From positions 1 to 55,321 of the forward strand of contig CAMLIL010000032.1 in NCBI GenBank assembly GCA_946480015.1: a DNA stretch of 55,321 bases, written 5' to 3'. Under the pieces are notes generated by a model. It was not told the DNA's origin, did not search any database, and was given only the letters and a program-made list of their open reading frames with translations. The stretch is from an uncultured Oxalobacteraceae bacterium. Its GTDB lineage: Bacteria > Pseudomonadota > Gammaproteobacteria > Burkholderiales > Burkholderiaceae. Below, piece by piece: positions 24,056 to 33,300 of the stretch; positions within the stretch are counted from its first letter, which is position 1; each line of letters opens with the position of its first letter. Both the position numbers and the translations under genes were made by a program.

Positions 24056-24823
24056 TCATAGATTCGAAAAATACAGACGGATCAAGTTTGAGGCGGCCAT
24101 GCCTGTGACATTGATATCGCCATGAAAGTAGATATCTCCGCAGACATTATCTTCATCAGCGCCCACCGCTCTTTCCTTCTTAATACGTGCCCTGTATTCG
24201 GTTGCGGACTCGATGCTATCGACGCGAACAGTCATCGCTTTATCATTTGCTTGGTCATGAAGCAGAATCGATGGTATCCAGCCTCTTGCGGAACAGCGCC
24301 AGTCGAACTCGGGGCCGAAGCTCAGCTCAAGCCAGGGATCTCGACCGCCGTCAAGCCGGTCCTCCCCAAAAAGAATGTCGTTTCTAATTGATGTAATCAA
24401 TGCATCTGTCGATTTGAGGAAATACCAAGTCAGTTCGACCAGCTCTCGACATCGGGCGACAACTGGAGGCATCTCATACCGGTGCTCCAAGACATTGCGC
24501 AAGTCGTTGATATGGTGAAGCATATAAGGGCGGGCAATGTGCAAGTGCCCCAATAAGGAAAGTATGTCCTTTGGCTGTCCAAAATCCGGAAGCCTTCTAA
24601 ACTGGTATCGCGACTGGATCTGCTTCAGACGATGATCGATGGCGCGATTCAGGTTGGCAATACAGTCGATCAAATAACTGGCCTCATCGCCGTGACTCAA
24701 CAGCCGGTCGGCGTGCTGCCAATAGTCGTAGCAGCGTTTCCATTCCGGACCCGCAATCTTGGTAGTGCCCTGCACAAAAGCGGGCCAGTCCAGTATGTCC
24801 AATGATAAATAAAGTTGCTGCAT
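24056..24823 (-). CDS. HEPN-like protein of unknown function
   Basis: I do not recognise a named family for this 255-residue protein. The first 145 residues are helical, with the segment MLHHINDLRNVLEHRYEMP around residues 101-119. R109 and H114 form an R-N-x-x-x-H (Rx4H) motif in a helix, which is the signature of HEPN ribonucleases, and it is followed by another long helix (ELVELTWYFLKSTDALI). The C-terminal 100 residues look like a separate beta-rich domain (WLELSFGPEFDWRCSARGW, DNVCGDIYFHGDINVTG). There is no signal peptide. GC is clearly below that of neighbours, suggesting transfer. It starts 8 bp after the glyoxalase stop, so the two are probably co-transcribed. No nucleotidyltransferase antitoxin partner is adjacent. 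The HEPN assignment is a motif-based inference. Confidence 0.65.
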   Translation of the reverse strand: MQQLYLSLDILDWPAFVQGTTKIAGPEWKRCYDYWQHADRLLSHGDEASYLIDCIANLNRAIDHRLKQIQSRYQFRRLPDFGQPKDILSLLGHLHIARPYMLHHINDLRNVLEHRYEMPPVVARCRELVELTWYFLKSTDALITSIRNDILFGEDRLDGGRDPWLELSFGPEFDWRCSARGWIPSILLHDQANDKAMTVRVDSIESATEYRARIKKERAVGADEDNVCGDIYFHGDINVTGMAASNLIRLYFSNL

Positions 24824-24831
24824 TGTCGCCC

Positions 24832-25200
24832 TCAGGTACTAATAGGCGAAGAAAACGTCAGGCGATTACCGAACGGATCGGTGACCGACATATCGCGCGA
24901 TCCCCATGGCATGGCATGCACGGACGGCCGGGCGTATTTGAATTGCTTGGCCGTCAGCTCGGCATGGAGCGCATCGACGTCACCGACCAGGATACGCATG
25001 GCGGCGCCCGGGCAGCAATCGCCGTTGTGTTCCGACAGATGCAGCACGCAGCTGTCGCGCGTGACCTGAAAATAGATCGGCAGGCCCGGTTCGAAGCGGT
25101 GTTCCCAATCCACCTTGAAGCCCAGGAAATCGACATAGAATTCGCGCGCCTTGGCTTCGTCGAATATCCGCAGAATCGGGGTAACTCTATTCATGCTCAT
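24832..25200 (-). CDS. Glyoxalase / bleomycin-resistance superfamily protein
   Basis: This 122-residue vicinal-oxygen-chelate protein reads as a paired beta-alpha-beta fold: VTPILRIFDEAKAREFYVDF, LGFKVDWEHRF, YFQVTRDSCVLHLSEHNGD, MRILVGDVDALHAEL, ending SVTDPFGNRLTF. The HLSEHNGDCCPGA segment resembles bleomycin-resistance type (antibiotic-sequestering) members, but its ligand cannot be read from sequence. GAGGAG precedes the tandem ATGs at 25200 and 25194. It is directly followed by the HEPN-like gene, and 13 bp separate it from the chrA stop upstream. Confidence 0.88.
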   Translation of the reverse strand: MSMNRVTPILRIFDEAKAREFYVDFLGFKVDWEHRFEPGLPIYFQVTRDSCVLHLSEHNGDCCPGAAMRILVGDVDALHAELTAKQFKYARPSVHAMPWGSRDMSVTDPFGNRLTFSSPIST

Positions 25201-25213
25201 GCAATAGCTCTCC

Positions 25214-26392
25214 TCAAGGGTGAATCAATGGATACACCACCATGCCGATCAGCGCAGCCGCCAGCACCACGGCCGGCTCCTGCAGCTTCCTGAATTTCCA
25301 TAGCAACGCGATCGCCACGACGGCAATGACCGCCGTCGGAGTATCGATGATGGAGCGCTTGGCGATGACGATCACCGAACCGGCAATGGCGCCGATCGTC
25401 GCGGCGGTAATGCCGTCCACGAAGGCCAGCACGGCGGGCAGCTTGCCGTATTTTTTAAAGTATGGCGCGGGGATAACGGTGAACAGGTAGCACGGCACGA
25501 AGGTCGCCAGCGCCGCCACGCTGGCGCCTTTGAATCCGGCAATCAGGTAGCCGATAAAGCCCACGGTAATGACCACCGGGCCGGGCGTGATCATCGCCAC
25601 CGCCACCGCATCGACGAACTGCTTTTCATTGAGCCAGTGATGTTCGGTCACCACGCCGCCGTACAGGAACGGCACGATCGCCAGTCCGGAACCGAAAACG
25701 AAGGCCCCGGCTTTGCTGAAGAAAATCGCCAGCTGCGTCAAGAGCGAGGGATCGAGCGCGCCAAAGAAACCCGGCGCCGCGGGCAACTGGGCCGCCACCA
25801 ACGCCTGCGCCGCGCGTCCGCCCAGCCACTTGGGCGGACTGCGCACGAACCACACCAGCACACCGGCGGCGATAAACAGCCAGGCGATTTCCGTTTCGGT
25901 CATCATGGTGACCAGCGCCAGCACCAGGTAAATCGCCCACAGCAGCCTGTCCTTGCCGACGCTTTTGGCGGTCAGCTTTTTGGTGCTCATGACGATAATG
26001 CCGATCACCGCCGCGCCCACGCCATAAAACACCGACTGCATCCACGGCAACCCACCGAAACGCGTGTAAGCCCAGCCCAGTACCACGACCATCAAAAAAG
26101 ACGGCAGCACGAATGCCAGACCGGCCAGGGTGGCGCCCAGCAGGCGGTAATGCACGTAACCGAGATAAATCCCCAACTGAGCGGCCAGCGGCCCCGGCGC
26201 CAGCTGGGACAGCGCCATGCCTTCCTTGTAATCGGCTGCGCTGATCCAGCCACGCTGCTCGACCAGGTCGCGGTGCATATACCCGACCAGCGCCACCGGC
26301 CCGCCGAAGCCGATACTACCCAGCCTGAGCATATACAGCACCATTTGCCACAAGGTATAAATCGGTACGTCGGTGTTCGATCGATCATTCAT
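25214..26392 (-). CDS. chrA: Chromate transporter ChrA (long-chain type)
   Basis: This 392-residue inner-membrane protein of the CHR family expels chromate in characterised members. It has two homologous halves of about six helices each. The first carries the family signature LRLGSIGFGGPVALVGYMHR and EGMALSQLAPGPLAAQLGIYLG; the second carries FFSKAGAFVFGSGLAIVPFL and AVAVAMITPGPVVITVGFIG. I started at the ATG at 26392; a GTG at 26488 would add 32 residues with no homology. No strong ribosome-binding site is visible. It is divergent from the symporter gene 144 bp away. No chrB or chrF regulator lies nearby, so an unspecialised anion substrate is possible. Confidence 0.9.
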   Translation of the reverse strand: MNDRSNTDVPIYTLWQMVLYMLRLGSIGFGGPVALVGYMHRDLVEQRGWISAADYKEGMALSQLAPGPLAAQLGIYLGYVHYRLLGATLAGLAFVLPSFLMVVVLGWAYTRFGGLPWMQSVFYGVGAAVIGIIVMSTKKLTAKSVGKDRLLWAIYLVLALVTMMTETEIAWLFIAAGVLVWFVRSPPKWLGGRAAQALVAAQLPAAPGFFGALDPSLLTQLAIFFSKAGAFVFGSGLAIVPFLYGGVVTEHHWLNEKQFVDAVAVAMITPGPVVITVGFIGYLIAGFKGASVAALATFVPCYLFTVIPAPYFKKYGKLPAVLAFVDGITAATIGAIAGSVIVIAKRSIIDTPTAVIAVVAIALLWKFRKLQEPAVVLAAALIGMVVYPLIHP

Positions 26393-26536
26393 GGTGGCGT
26401 CGGCAAATCGGCAGGCAGCCCAACATCTTATCAAGGCGTCACCATCGGGGCAAACAATCTCTACTGCCGCGATCGCATAAAATGGCACGCTGGCGCACGC
26501 GCGATCCGCAGGCGCCAGCTATTCATTGAGGAACCC

Positions 26537-27943
26537 ATGACGTTCGATCCCTTGTTGACCATTAATCTCGCCGCCGCCCTGCTCGTTTGCTTCGGACTGT
26601 ACCGCATGCAAGCCCTGCACCTGTCATTTACCAGGCGGGTCTTCGCCGGACTGGGCATGGGCGTGCTGCTCGGGGCGATGTTCCAGTTCGCCTATGGCGC
26701 GGCCGCGCCCACCGTCGCGTTGACGAACCAGTACATAAACATCGTCGGCAGCGGCTACGTGAACCTGCTGAAAATGATCGTCATGCCGCTGATCATGGTG
26801 TCGATCATCGCGGCGGTGCTCAAATTCAAGGACGCCAAGTCGCTCGGCAAGATCAGCGGCCTGACCATTTTTATCCTGATGAGCACGACGACGGTGGCGG
26901 CCATGATCGGCATCGCCATGGCCAGGCTATACGGCCTGAGCGCGGTCGGGCTGACCGCATCGGCGGCCGAACTGTCCGAGGGCAAGTCCCTGCTGGGCGC
27001 GCTCGGCACCGCCCAGGCCGTGTCCCTGCCCAGCATGCTGCTCAGCTTTATTCCCACCAACCCGTTCAAGGACATGACCGGCGCGCGCAACACCTCGACC
27101 ATCGCGGTGGTGGTGTTTTCGCTGTTTGTCGGCATCGCCGCCAACGGCATTGCACAAAAGCAGCCGGCCATCTTCGCCTCGTTCCAGCGCTTCATCGACG
27201 TCGCCCACGCCATCGTCATGCGCATGGTGGCCCTGGTGCTGCGCCTGACGCCCTTCGGCGTGTTCGCCCTGTTGACCCAGGTGGTGGCATCGTCCAGCCT
27301 GGCCAGCATCGCCAAGCTGCTGACCTTTGTGACGGCCTCCTACAGCGCGCTGATCCTGATGTTCTGCGTACATTTGCTCCTGATTACCGGTGCGGGCATG
27401 AACGCGGCGCGCTACGTGAAGAAAATCTTCCCCGTGCTGGCGTTCGCCTTCAGCGCGCGCACCAGCGCCGGCGCCATCCCCATGTCGGTGCAGACCCAGA
27501 CCACGCGGCTGGGCACGCCCGAAGGCATCGCCAACGTGGCCGCCTCGTTCGGCGCCACCATCGGCCAGAACGGCTGCGCCGGCATTTACCCGGCCATGCT
27601 GGCCATGATGATCGCGCCCACGGTCGGCATCGATCCGTGGAACGCCGCCTTCATCGCGCCGCTGCTGGCGATCATCACCTTCGGCTCGGTGGGCGTGGCC
27701 GGGGTCGGCGGCGGCGCCACCTTTGCCGCCCTGATCGTGCTGTCGGCCATGAACCTGCCGGTGGCGCTGGCCGGCCTGCTCATTTCCATCGAACCCTTGA
27801 TTGACATGGGACGCACCGCCCTCAACGTCAGCGGCTCGATTACCGCCGGTACCTTGACCAGCCGGTTGCTGGGCCAGACCGACCTGCAGGTATTCAATAG
27901 CGACGCGGACACCAATCTGGATGAGGCCGAACAGCCGGTCTGA
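26537..27943 (+). CDS. tcyP: Dicarboxylate/amino acid:cation symporter (TcyP/YdjN-like L-cystine transporter)
   Basis: This 468-residue DAACS-family membrane protein has about eight helices plus two re-entrant hairpins. The start MTFDPLLTINLAAALLVCFG and the FTRRVFAGLGMGVLLG segment match the TcyP/YdjN cystine branch more than glutamate or C4-dicarboxylate carriers. The hairpin regions appear as FSARTSAGAIPMSVQ and a conserved helix as AASFGATIGQNGCAGIYPAM. TGAGGAA sits just before the ATG. A cystine uptake role would feed cysteine and sulfur metabolism; the substrate is inferred from similarity. Confidence 0.85.
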   Translation: MTFDPLLTINLAAALLVCFGLYRMQALHLSFTRRVFAGLGMGVLLGAMFQFAYGAAAPTVALTNQYINIVGSGYVNLLKMIVMPLIMVSIIAAVLKFKDAKSLGKISGLTIFILMSTTTVAAMIGIAMARLYGLSAVGLTASAAELSEGKSLLGALGTAQAVSLPSMLLSFIPTNPFKDMTGARNTSTIAVVVFSLFVGIAANGIAQKQPAIFASFQRFIDVAHAIVMRMVALVLRLTPFGVFALLTQVVASSSLASIAKLLTFVTASYSALILMFCVHLLLITGAGMNAARYVKKIFPVLAFAFSARTSAGAIPMSVQTQTTRLGTPEGIANVAASFGATIGQNGCAGIYPAMLAMMIAPTVGIDPWNAAFIAPLLAIITFGSVGVAGVGGGATFAALIVLSAMNLPVALAGLLISIEPLIDMGRTALNVSGSITAGTLTSRLLGQTDLQVFNSDADTNLDEAEQPV

Positions 27944-28017
27944 ACCCGCCGTATCGTGCGCTGAACGGGACGCGAATCCGACTATGATGACTCCGTGTCA
28001 ACATGAACGGATCGAGC

Positions 28018-28782
28018 ATGGAACAGAAGTGGCCGCAGGATATCTGGCTGGTACGGCACGGTCAAAGCGCGGGCAATGTGGCGCGCGACGCGGCCGAGGC
28101 CGCCAAGGGCTTGCAGATCGACATAGCCCAGCGCGATGTGGACGTACCGCTCTCGCCCTTGGGCATGGAACAGGCGCACGCCCTGGGCGACTGGTTCGGC
28201 TCGCTCCCGGTCGAGCAGCGGCCCAACGTGGTGCTGCATTCGCCCTACGTGCGCGCGGCCGAAACCGCGCGCATCATCGTCGACCGCATGCATGCCGCCG
28301 AAGTGCCCACGGTGCAGGTGGACGAGCGCTTGCGCGAAAAGGAATTCGGCATCCTGGACCGGCTCACCACGCTGGGCATCTCCAATAAGTATCCCGACCT
28401 GTACGAGCAGCGCCAGCACGTGGGCAAGTTTTATTTCCGGCCGCCGGGCGGGGAAAGCTGGTGCGACGTCATCCTGCGCCTGCGCAGCGTGCTCGACACC
28501 ATCACCCGCGAGTACAACCGCGAACGCGTGCTCATCGTCGGCCACCAGGTCACCGTCAATTGCTTCCGCTACCTGCTCGAACGGCTCGACGAATCGACCA
28601 TCCTCGCCTACGACCGCGCCGGCGACGTGCCCAACTGCTCCGTCACGTCCTACGCCTTCGATCCATCGATCGGCAAGCGCGGCAAGCTGGTGCTGCAGCT
28701 GACCAATTTCGTCGCCGCGCTGGAAGCGGCCGGCACGCCGATCACGGTACAGAAAGACGTGCCGGCCGCGCCCAAGGCGTGA
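28018..28782 (+). CDS. Histidine phosphatase family protein
   Basis: This 254-residue branch-1 histidine phosphatase has the catalytic motif LVRHGQSAGN (His acceptor near residue 14), the SPYVRAAETARII core, the acid residue in RLREKEFG, and the second histidine in VLIVGHQVTVNCFRYLLE. It probably dephosphorylates a small metabolite in the cytoplasm; the substrate is unknown. Starts at 28003 and 28018 are both possible; the second is closer to the conserved region. Its stop is 5 bp before the hydrate dehydratase gene, so the two form an operon. The KFYFRPPGGESW segment is typical of the bacterial subgroup found in Burkholderiales. Confidence 0.87.
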   Translation: MEQKWPQDIWLVRHGQSAGNVARDAAEAAKGLQIDIAQRDVDVPLSPLGMEQAHALGDWFGSLPVEQRPNVVLHSPYVRAAETARIIVDRMHAAEVPTVQVDERLREKEFGILDRLTTLGISNKYPDLYEQRQHVGKFYFRPPGGESWCDVILRLRSVLDTITREYNRERVLIVGHQVTVNCFRYLLERLDESTILAYDRAGDVPNCSVTSYAFDPSIGKRGKLVLQLTNFVAALEAAGTPITVQKDVPAAPKA

Positions 28783-28787
28783 GCGTC

Positions 28788-29687
28788 ATGGCTCCCCACG
28801 CTGCGATCCGGACGATCGACGACGCGGCCCTGCGCGCCTGGCCCTTGCCGATGCCGGACGCCAGCGGCGACAAGGAAATCCGCGGCCACGTGCTGGTTCT
28901 CGGCGGTTCACGCGAGATGCCGGGCGCCATCATCCTGGCCGCCACCGCCGCCCTGCGCGCCGGCGCCGGCAAACTGACCATCGCCACCGGCGCCAGCGTT
29001 GCCCAGCTGGTGGCGCTGGCCATTCCCGAGGCCAGAGTGATCGGCCTGCGCGAAACGCCCGAGGGCGGCTTCCTGGGCGAAGCCATCGACACCCTCGACC
29101 CGCTGGCCGACAAGGTCGATGCGCTGCTGATCGGTCCGGGCATGCAGGACGAGGCCGCCACCGCCGCGCTGGTTGGCGCCCTGTTGCCACGGCTCGCCGG
29201 CACCGCCGTGGTGCTCGATGCCGGCGCCATGGGCATCGTGGCCCAGTCCGATGCCGGGCAATTCCGCTTCTCCGCCCCGGTCGTCCTCACGCCGCACGCC
29301 GGGGAAATGGCGCACCTGACCGGCGCCGCCAAGGATGCCATCCTGGCCGACCCGGAGCGCCATGCGCGCAGCGCCGCCAGCACCTGGAACGCGGTGGTGG
29401 CGCTCAAGGGAGCGCGCACCGTGATCGGCGCACCGGGCGGCGCCATGTGGCAGCACGAGGGCGGCAATGTCGGCCTGGCCATTTCCGGCTCGGGCGACAC
29501 CCTGGCCGGCATCGTCTGCGGGCTGGCCGCGCGCGGCGCATCGCTGGAGCAAGCCACCTGCTGGGGCGTGGCGCTGCATGCGCGGGCCGGCGAGCGCCTG
29601 GCCAAGCGCATGGGCCTGCTCGGCTATCTGGCGCGTGAAATCCCCGGAGAAATCCCGGCACTGATGAAATTGCTAGCGCCTTGCTGA
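28788..29687 (+). CDS. nnrD: ADP-dependent NAD(P)H-hydrate dehydratase
   Basis: This 299-residue ribokinase-fold repair enzyme converts S-NAD(P)HX back to NAD(P)H, using ADP in bacterial members. The key motifs are the GHVLVLGGSREMPGA loop, ALLIGPGM, VLTPHAGEMAHLTG and the catalytic GSGDTLAGIVCGLAARG near residue 230. It is the dehydratase half only; the epimerase domain (NnrE), fused in E. coli YjeF, is absent here. A GTG at 28779 overlapping the upstream stop (GTGA) is an alternative start that would couple translation with the phosphatase gene. Confidence 0.92.
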   Translation: MAPHAAIRTIDDAALRAWPLPMPDASGDKEIRGHVLVLGGSREMPGAIILAATAALRAGAGKLTIATGASVAQLVALAIPEARVIGLRETPEGGFLGEAIDTLDPLADKVDALLIGPGMQDEAATAALVGALLPRLAGTAVVLDAGAMGIVAQSDAGQFRFSAPVVLTPHAGEMAHLTGAAKDAILADPERHARSAASTWNAVVALKGARTVIGAPGGAMWQHEGGNVGLAISGSGDTLAGIVCGLAARGASLEQATCWGVALHARAGERLAKRMGLLGYLAREIPGEIPALMKLLAPC

Positions 29688-29869
29688 TACCCTTGCCAGG
29701 GAATGGAAAAAATAATGCCAGCTCCGCGCAAAAAAATCCGAACTTGCCAATAAGTTAAACGTCTAAGATTTACAGTCGTCTTGTGCACTGAGTGGACTGA
29801 ACCGGCGCCGCTGGCACATTCTGTCTGCGGCACATCACTGAAACGTTTAACGCGATCAAGGAGCACACC

Positions 29870-30307
29870 ATGAACACCCTGTCGACAACCCCGAAAGTCC
29901 TGCTGACCATTGCCGTATTGGCCGCCGCCCTGGGCGGTTGCAAACGCAATGAAACCACCACGCCCGGCAGCGACTCGGGCGCCACCACCACGACGACGCC
30001 GTCGACCACGTCCGGCACCAGCGGCACGACCGGCACCACCGGAACCGGTACCGGCACCACCGGCGACACTGCCACCCAGGGCGCTGCCGGCACCACTGGC
30101 ACCACCGGCACCACCGGCACCGATACGACCGGCACGGGCACCTCGGGCACCACCGGCACCACAGGGTCGACCGGGTCCAACACCAGCGGTACCAGCGGCA
30201 CCAGCGGCACCACCGGCAGTGGCACCAGCGGTACCAGCGGTACCAGCGGAACCACCGGTAGCGGCACCAGCGGCACCAGCGGCACCAGCGGCACCAACAC
30301 CCGCTAA
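29870..30307 (+). CDS. Low-complexity Thr/Gly/Ser lipoprotein
   Basis: This 145-residue predicted lipoprotein has a signal peptide ending in the lipobox LGGC (Cys at residue 24), then KRNETTTPGSDSG and about 105 residues made almost wholly of Thr, Gly and Ser in GTTGTTGT and GTSGTSGT runs. No folded domain is visible. It may be a flexible surface tether or glycosylation scaffold, and such tracts are prone to length change. AAGGAG lies 9 bp before the ATG and a strong terminator follows. The function is unknown. Confidence 0.75.
   Translation: MNTLSTTPKVLLTIAVLAAALGGCKRNETTTPGSDSGATTTTTPSTTSGTSGTTGTTGTGTGTTGDTATQGAAGTTGTTGTTGTDTTGTGTSGTTGTTGSTGSNTSGTSGTSGTTGSGTSGTSGTSGTTGSGTSGTSGTSGTNTR
29990..30303 (+). 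repeat. GC-rich microsatellite-like tract (ACC/GGC triplets)
   Basis: This coding region is built from imperfect 6- and 9-bp units such as GGCACCACC, AGCGGCACC and AGCGGTACC. It could expand or contract in frame by slippage, altering the length of the lipoprotein tail. Confidence 0.8.
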
Positions 30308-30321
30308 GGCATCGCCAGCGT

Positions 30322-30354
30322 AAAAAAAACCCGCCGAAGCTGGCGGGTTTTTTT
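30322..30354. terminator. Bidirectional intrinsic terminator
   Basis: The stem AACCCGCC / GGCGGGTT has an A-run on the left and a T-run of seven on the right. It separates the + strand lipoprotein gene from the converging RND permease gene and should stop transcripts from both sides. Confidence 0.93.
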
Positions 30355-30368
30355 ATGATGGCCTGCGC

Positions 30369-33300
30369 TCAGTGCTTGTCCAACGCAGCGGCAGGCTTCA
30401 GCGGCGCCTGTCCACGATTCATCGCCCACTGCGCGATCCACTTCAGGCTGCGGAACACGAAGCGCACCATGGCCAGTGCCAGGATGGCTTCCACAAACGT
30501 CATCACGAAGGCGGGAATCGCGGTAAAGCGCTGGGCGCGGCGCTGGAACTTGGCCACCATGCGGTCGCGCGCGATCTCGATACTGTCGTAGAAAGTCGGC
30601 ACCACCAGCAAGGTCAGAATCGTCGAGGTGATGGTGCCGCCGATGATGGCGATCGCCAGCGGACGGTAGAACTCGCCCCCCTCGCCCAGACCCAGCGCCA
30701 CCGGGAACATACCGGCAATCAGCGCGAACGTGGTCATCAGGATCGGCCGCAGACGCATGCGGCCGGCATCCATCAGCGCATCTTCCCGTCCGAAGCCCTC
30801 TTCCTCTTTCTTGCGAGCAGCGTCGAGCAGCAGAATCGCGTTCTTGGCCACCAGACCCATCAGCATGATGATGCCGATAAAGCTCATCAGGTTGAGGGTG
30901 CCGCCGGTCAGGATCAGCGCGATCACCACGCCGATCAGCGACAGCGGCAGCGAGATCATCACCGCCAGCGGCGCCGTGAACGAGCCGAACTGCATGACCA
31001 GGATCAGGTACATCAGGCCAATACCGGACACCAGCGCAATCCCCATGGCCGAGAACACTTCCTGCTGGTCCTGGCTGGCGCCGCCCAGTTCCAGGCCGTA
31101 GCCCGGCGGGTAATCGAAGCTTTTCGCCAGCGCCACCGCGTCCTGCGTCACCTGGCCGCTGGAGCGGCCTTGCGCATTGGCCGACACGCTGATCACCCGC
31201 TTGCCGTTCTTGTGCTGGATCCCTGACGGACCCTTGCCCATGGTAATGGCGGCGATCTGGTCGAGCGGCACCATCTGATTGGTGCCTGTCACCGAAATCG
31301 GCAGGCGTTCGATGTTCTCGGCACTGACCCGGTCTTCCGGATGCAGGCGCACCGCCACGTCGCGCGATTCGCCGGTCGGATCGACCCAGTCGCCCACTTC
31401 CACGCCGGCGAACGCCACCCGCAGCGACTGCGCCGCGTCGTTGACCGAAATGCCCATCGAGTTGGCCAGGCCGCGGTTGAGCTCGATCTTCAGTTCATTT
31501 TTCGGGTCCTGCTCGGACAGGCCGACATCGACCGCGCCGGGAACCTGGCGCAGCTTTTCCATGTAGGCATTGGCGATTTCCATCAGCTTGCGCGAATCCG
31601 GTCCGGTAAATTCAAGCTGCACCGGCTTTTGCGCACCGTTGTTCAAGTCGTCGAGCACCACGTACTCCGCCCCCACCAGCTGAGCCATTTTTTCACGCAG
31701 CTCCACGGCAATTTCCTTGGCGCTGCGCTGGCGGGTGTTCTTCTTGCCGATGTCGACCCGGATGCGGCCGCCGCTGGCGTCGATGCGGCTATTGGTTTCC
31801 TTCACTTCCTTGATGCTGAGGGCAATTTCTGCCGCTTTTTCCATTTTCAGGCGCGCATATTCCACACTCGACGAAGCGGGCGTGCGCACGGTGATCAACA
31901 GCATGCCGCTATCGGACTTGGGCAGGAAATCGGAACCGCCGAACTTACTCTGCAGGACTAGCGCGCCGACGAAGCTGGCCACCGCGATCAAGGCCATCCA
32001 GCGGCGATGATGCAGCGCCCAGGCAATCACGCGGCCGTAGCGGTCGGCCTGGTGGTCGAACCAGTCGTTAAAGCGCTGCAGCACCCGCGACAAGCCTTTT
32101 TTCGGCGCCGAATGGTGGTCCGGCGGATCGCCCCAGTAGGCCGACAGCATCGGGTCGAGGGTAAACGAAATACCGAGCGACACCAGCACCGAGCAGGTCA
32201 CGGTCAGCGCGAAGGGCCGGAACCATTCGCCGGAAATGCCGGCCATGAAGGCCACCGGAATGAACACCGCCATGATCGAGAAGGTGGTCGAGGCCACCGC
32301 CATGCCGATCTCGGCCGTGCCTTCCAGCGCCGCCGTGCGGCGGTCCGAGCCGTTCTGCATGTGGCGCACGATGTTTTCCCGCACCACGATGGCATCGTCG
32401 ATCAGCACCCCGATCGCCAGCGACAGCCCGAGCAGCGTCATGAAGTTCAGGGTAAAGCCGCACAGCCACACCGCAATGAAGGCAGCCAGCACCGAGGTCG
32501 GCAGCGACAGCGCCGTGATCATGGTCGAGCGCCACGAATTGAGGAAGGCGTACACCACGAAAATGGTCAGCACGGCGCCGAACACCAGCGATTCGATCAC
32601 GTTGTTCAAACTATTTTGCGAGCGCTCGCCGCCATCGTCGACGATTTCCAGCTTGGTACCGCCCGGCAATTCCTTCTCGATCTCCTTGACCGTCTCGCGC
32701 ACTTTTTTGGCCACGGTGACGGTGGAGGCGTCCTTGGAACGGCTGATCGAGATACCCACGTTGGGCTTACCGCTGCGGATCGACAGGCTGTTGATGTCGG
32801 CAAAGCCATCCTGGATTTCCGCCACCTGGTTCAGGCGCACCACTTCCTCGCCGCGGCGCTTGACGACGATCTGCTGGAAGTCGGCCGGCGACTCGATCCG
32901 GCCGACCAGACGGATGCTCTGCTCGTCCAGATTGCCGCGCACCTTGCCCACCGGCGCGTTGGTGTTCTGGCTGCGCAGCGCATTGACCACATCGCCTACG
33001 GAGACATTGTATTCACGCAACTTGGCCGCGCGCAGCAGCACCGACAGCTCGCGCCGCAGCGCGCCGCCCACGTTGACGATCGACACGCCGTCGATGGCGC
33101 GGAAGCGGTCGGCCAGCGTATCCTCGGCGAGCCGCGAAATTTCCGCGTGACTCTGGCTGGTCGACGATAACGCCAGGCTCATCACCGGTTCGTTGGACGG
33201 ATCGGCGCGCTGCAAAATCGGCTCGCGCATCTCGAGCGGCAACTTGTAGCGCACCGCCGCGATGGCGTTGCGCACCTCGTCCGAGGCTTCGATCAGGTTC

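Noticed and set aside
29990..30303. CRISPR-like array in the triplet-repeat tract
   Set aside because: The units are 6-9 bp, contiguous and in frame with a lipoprotein; there are no unique spacers.
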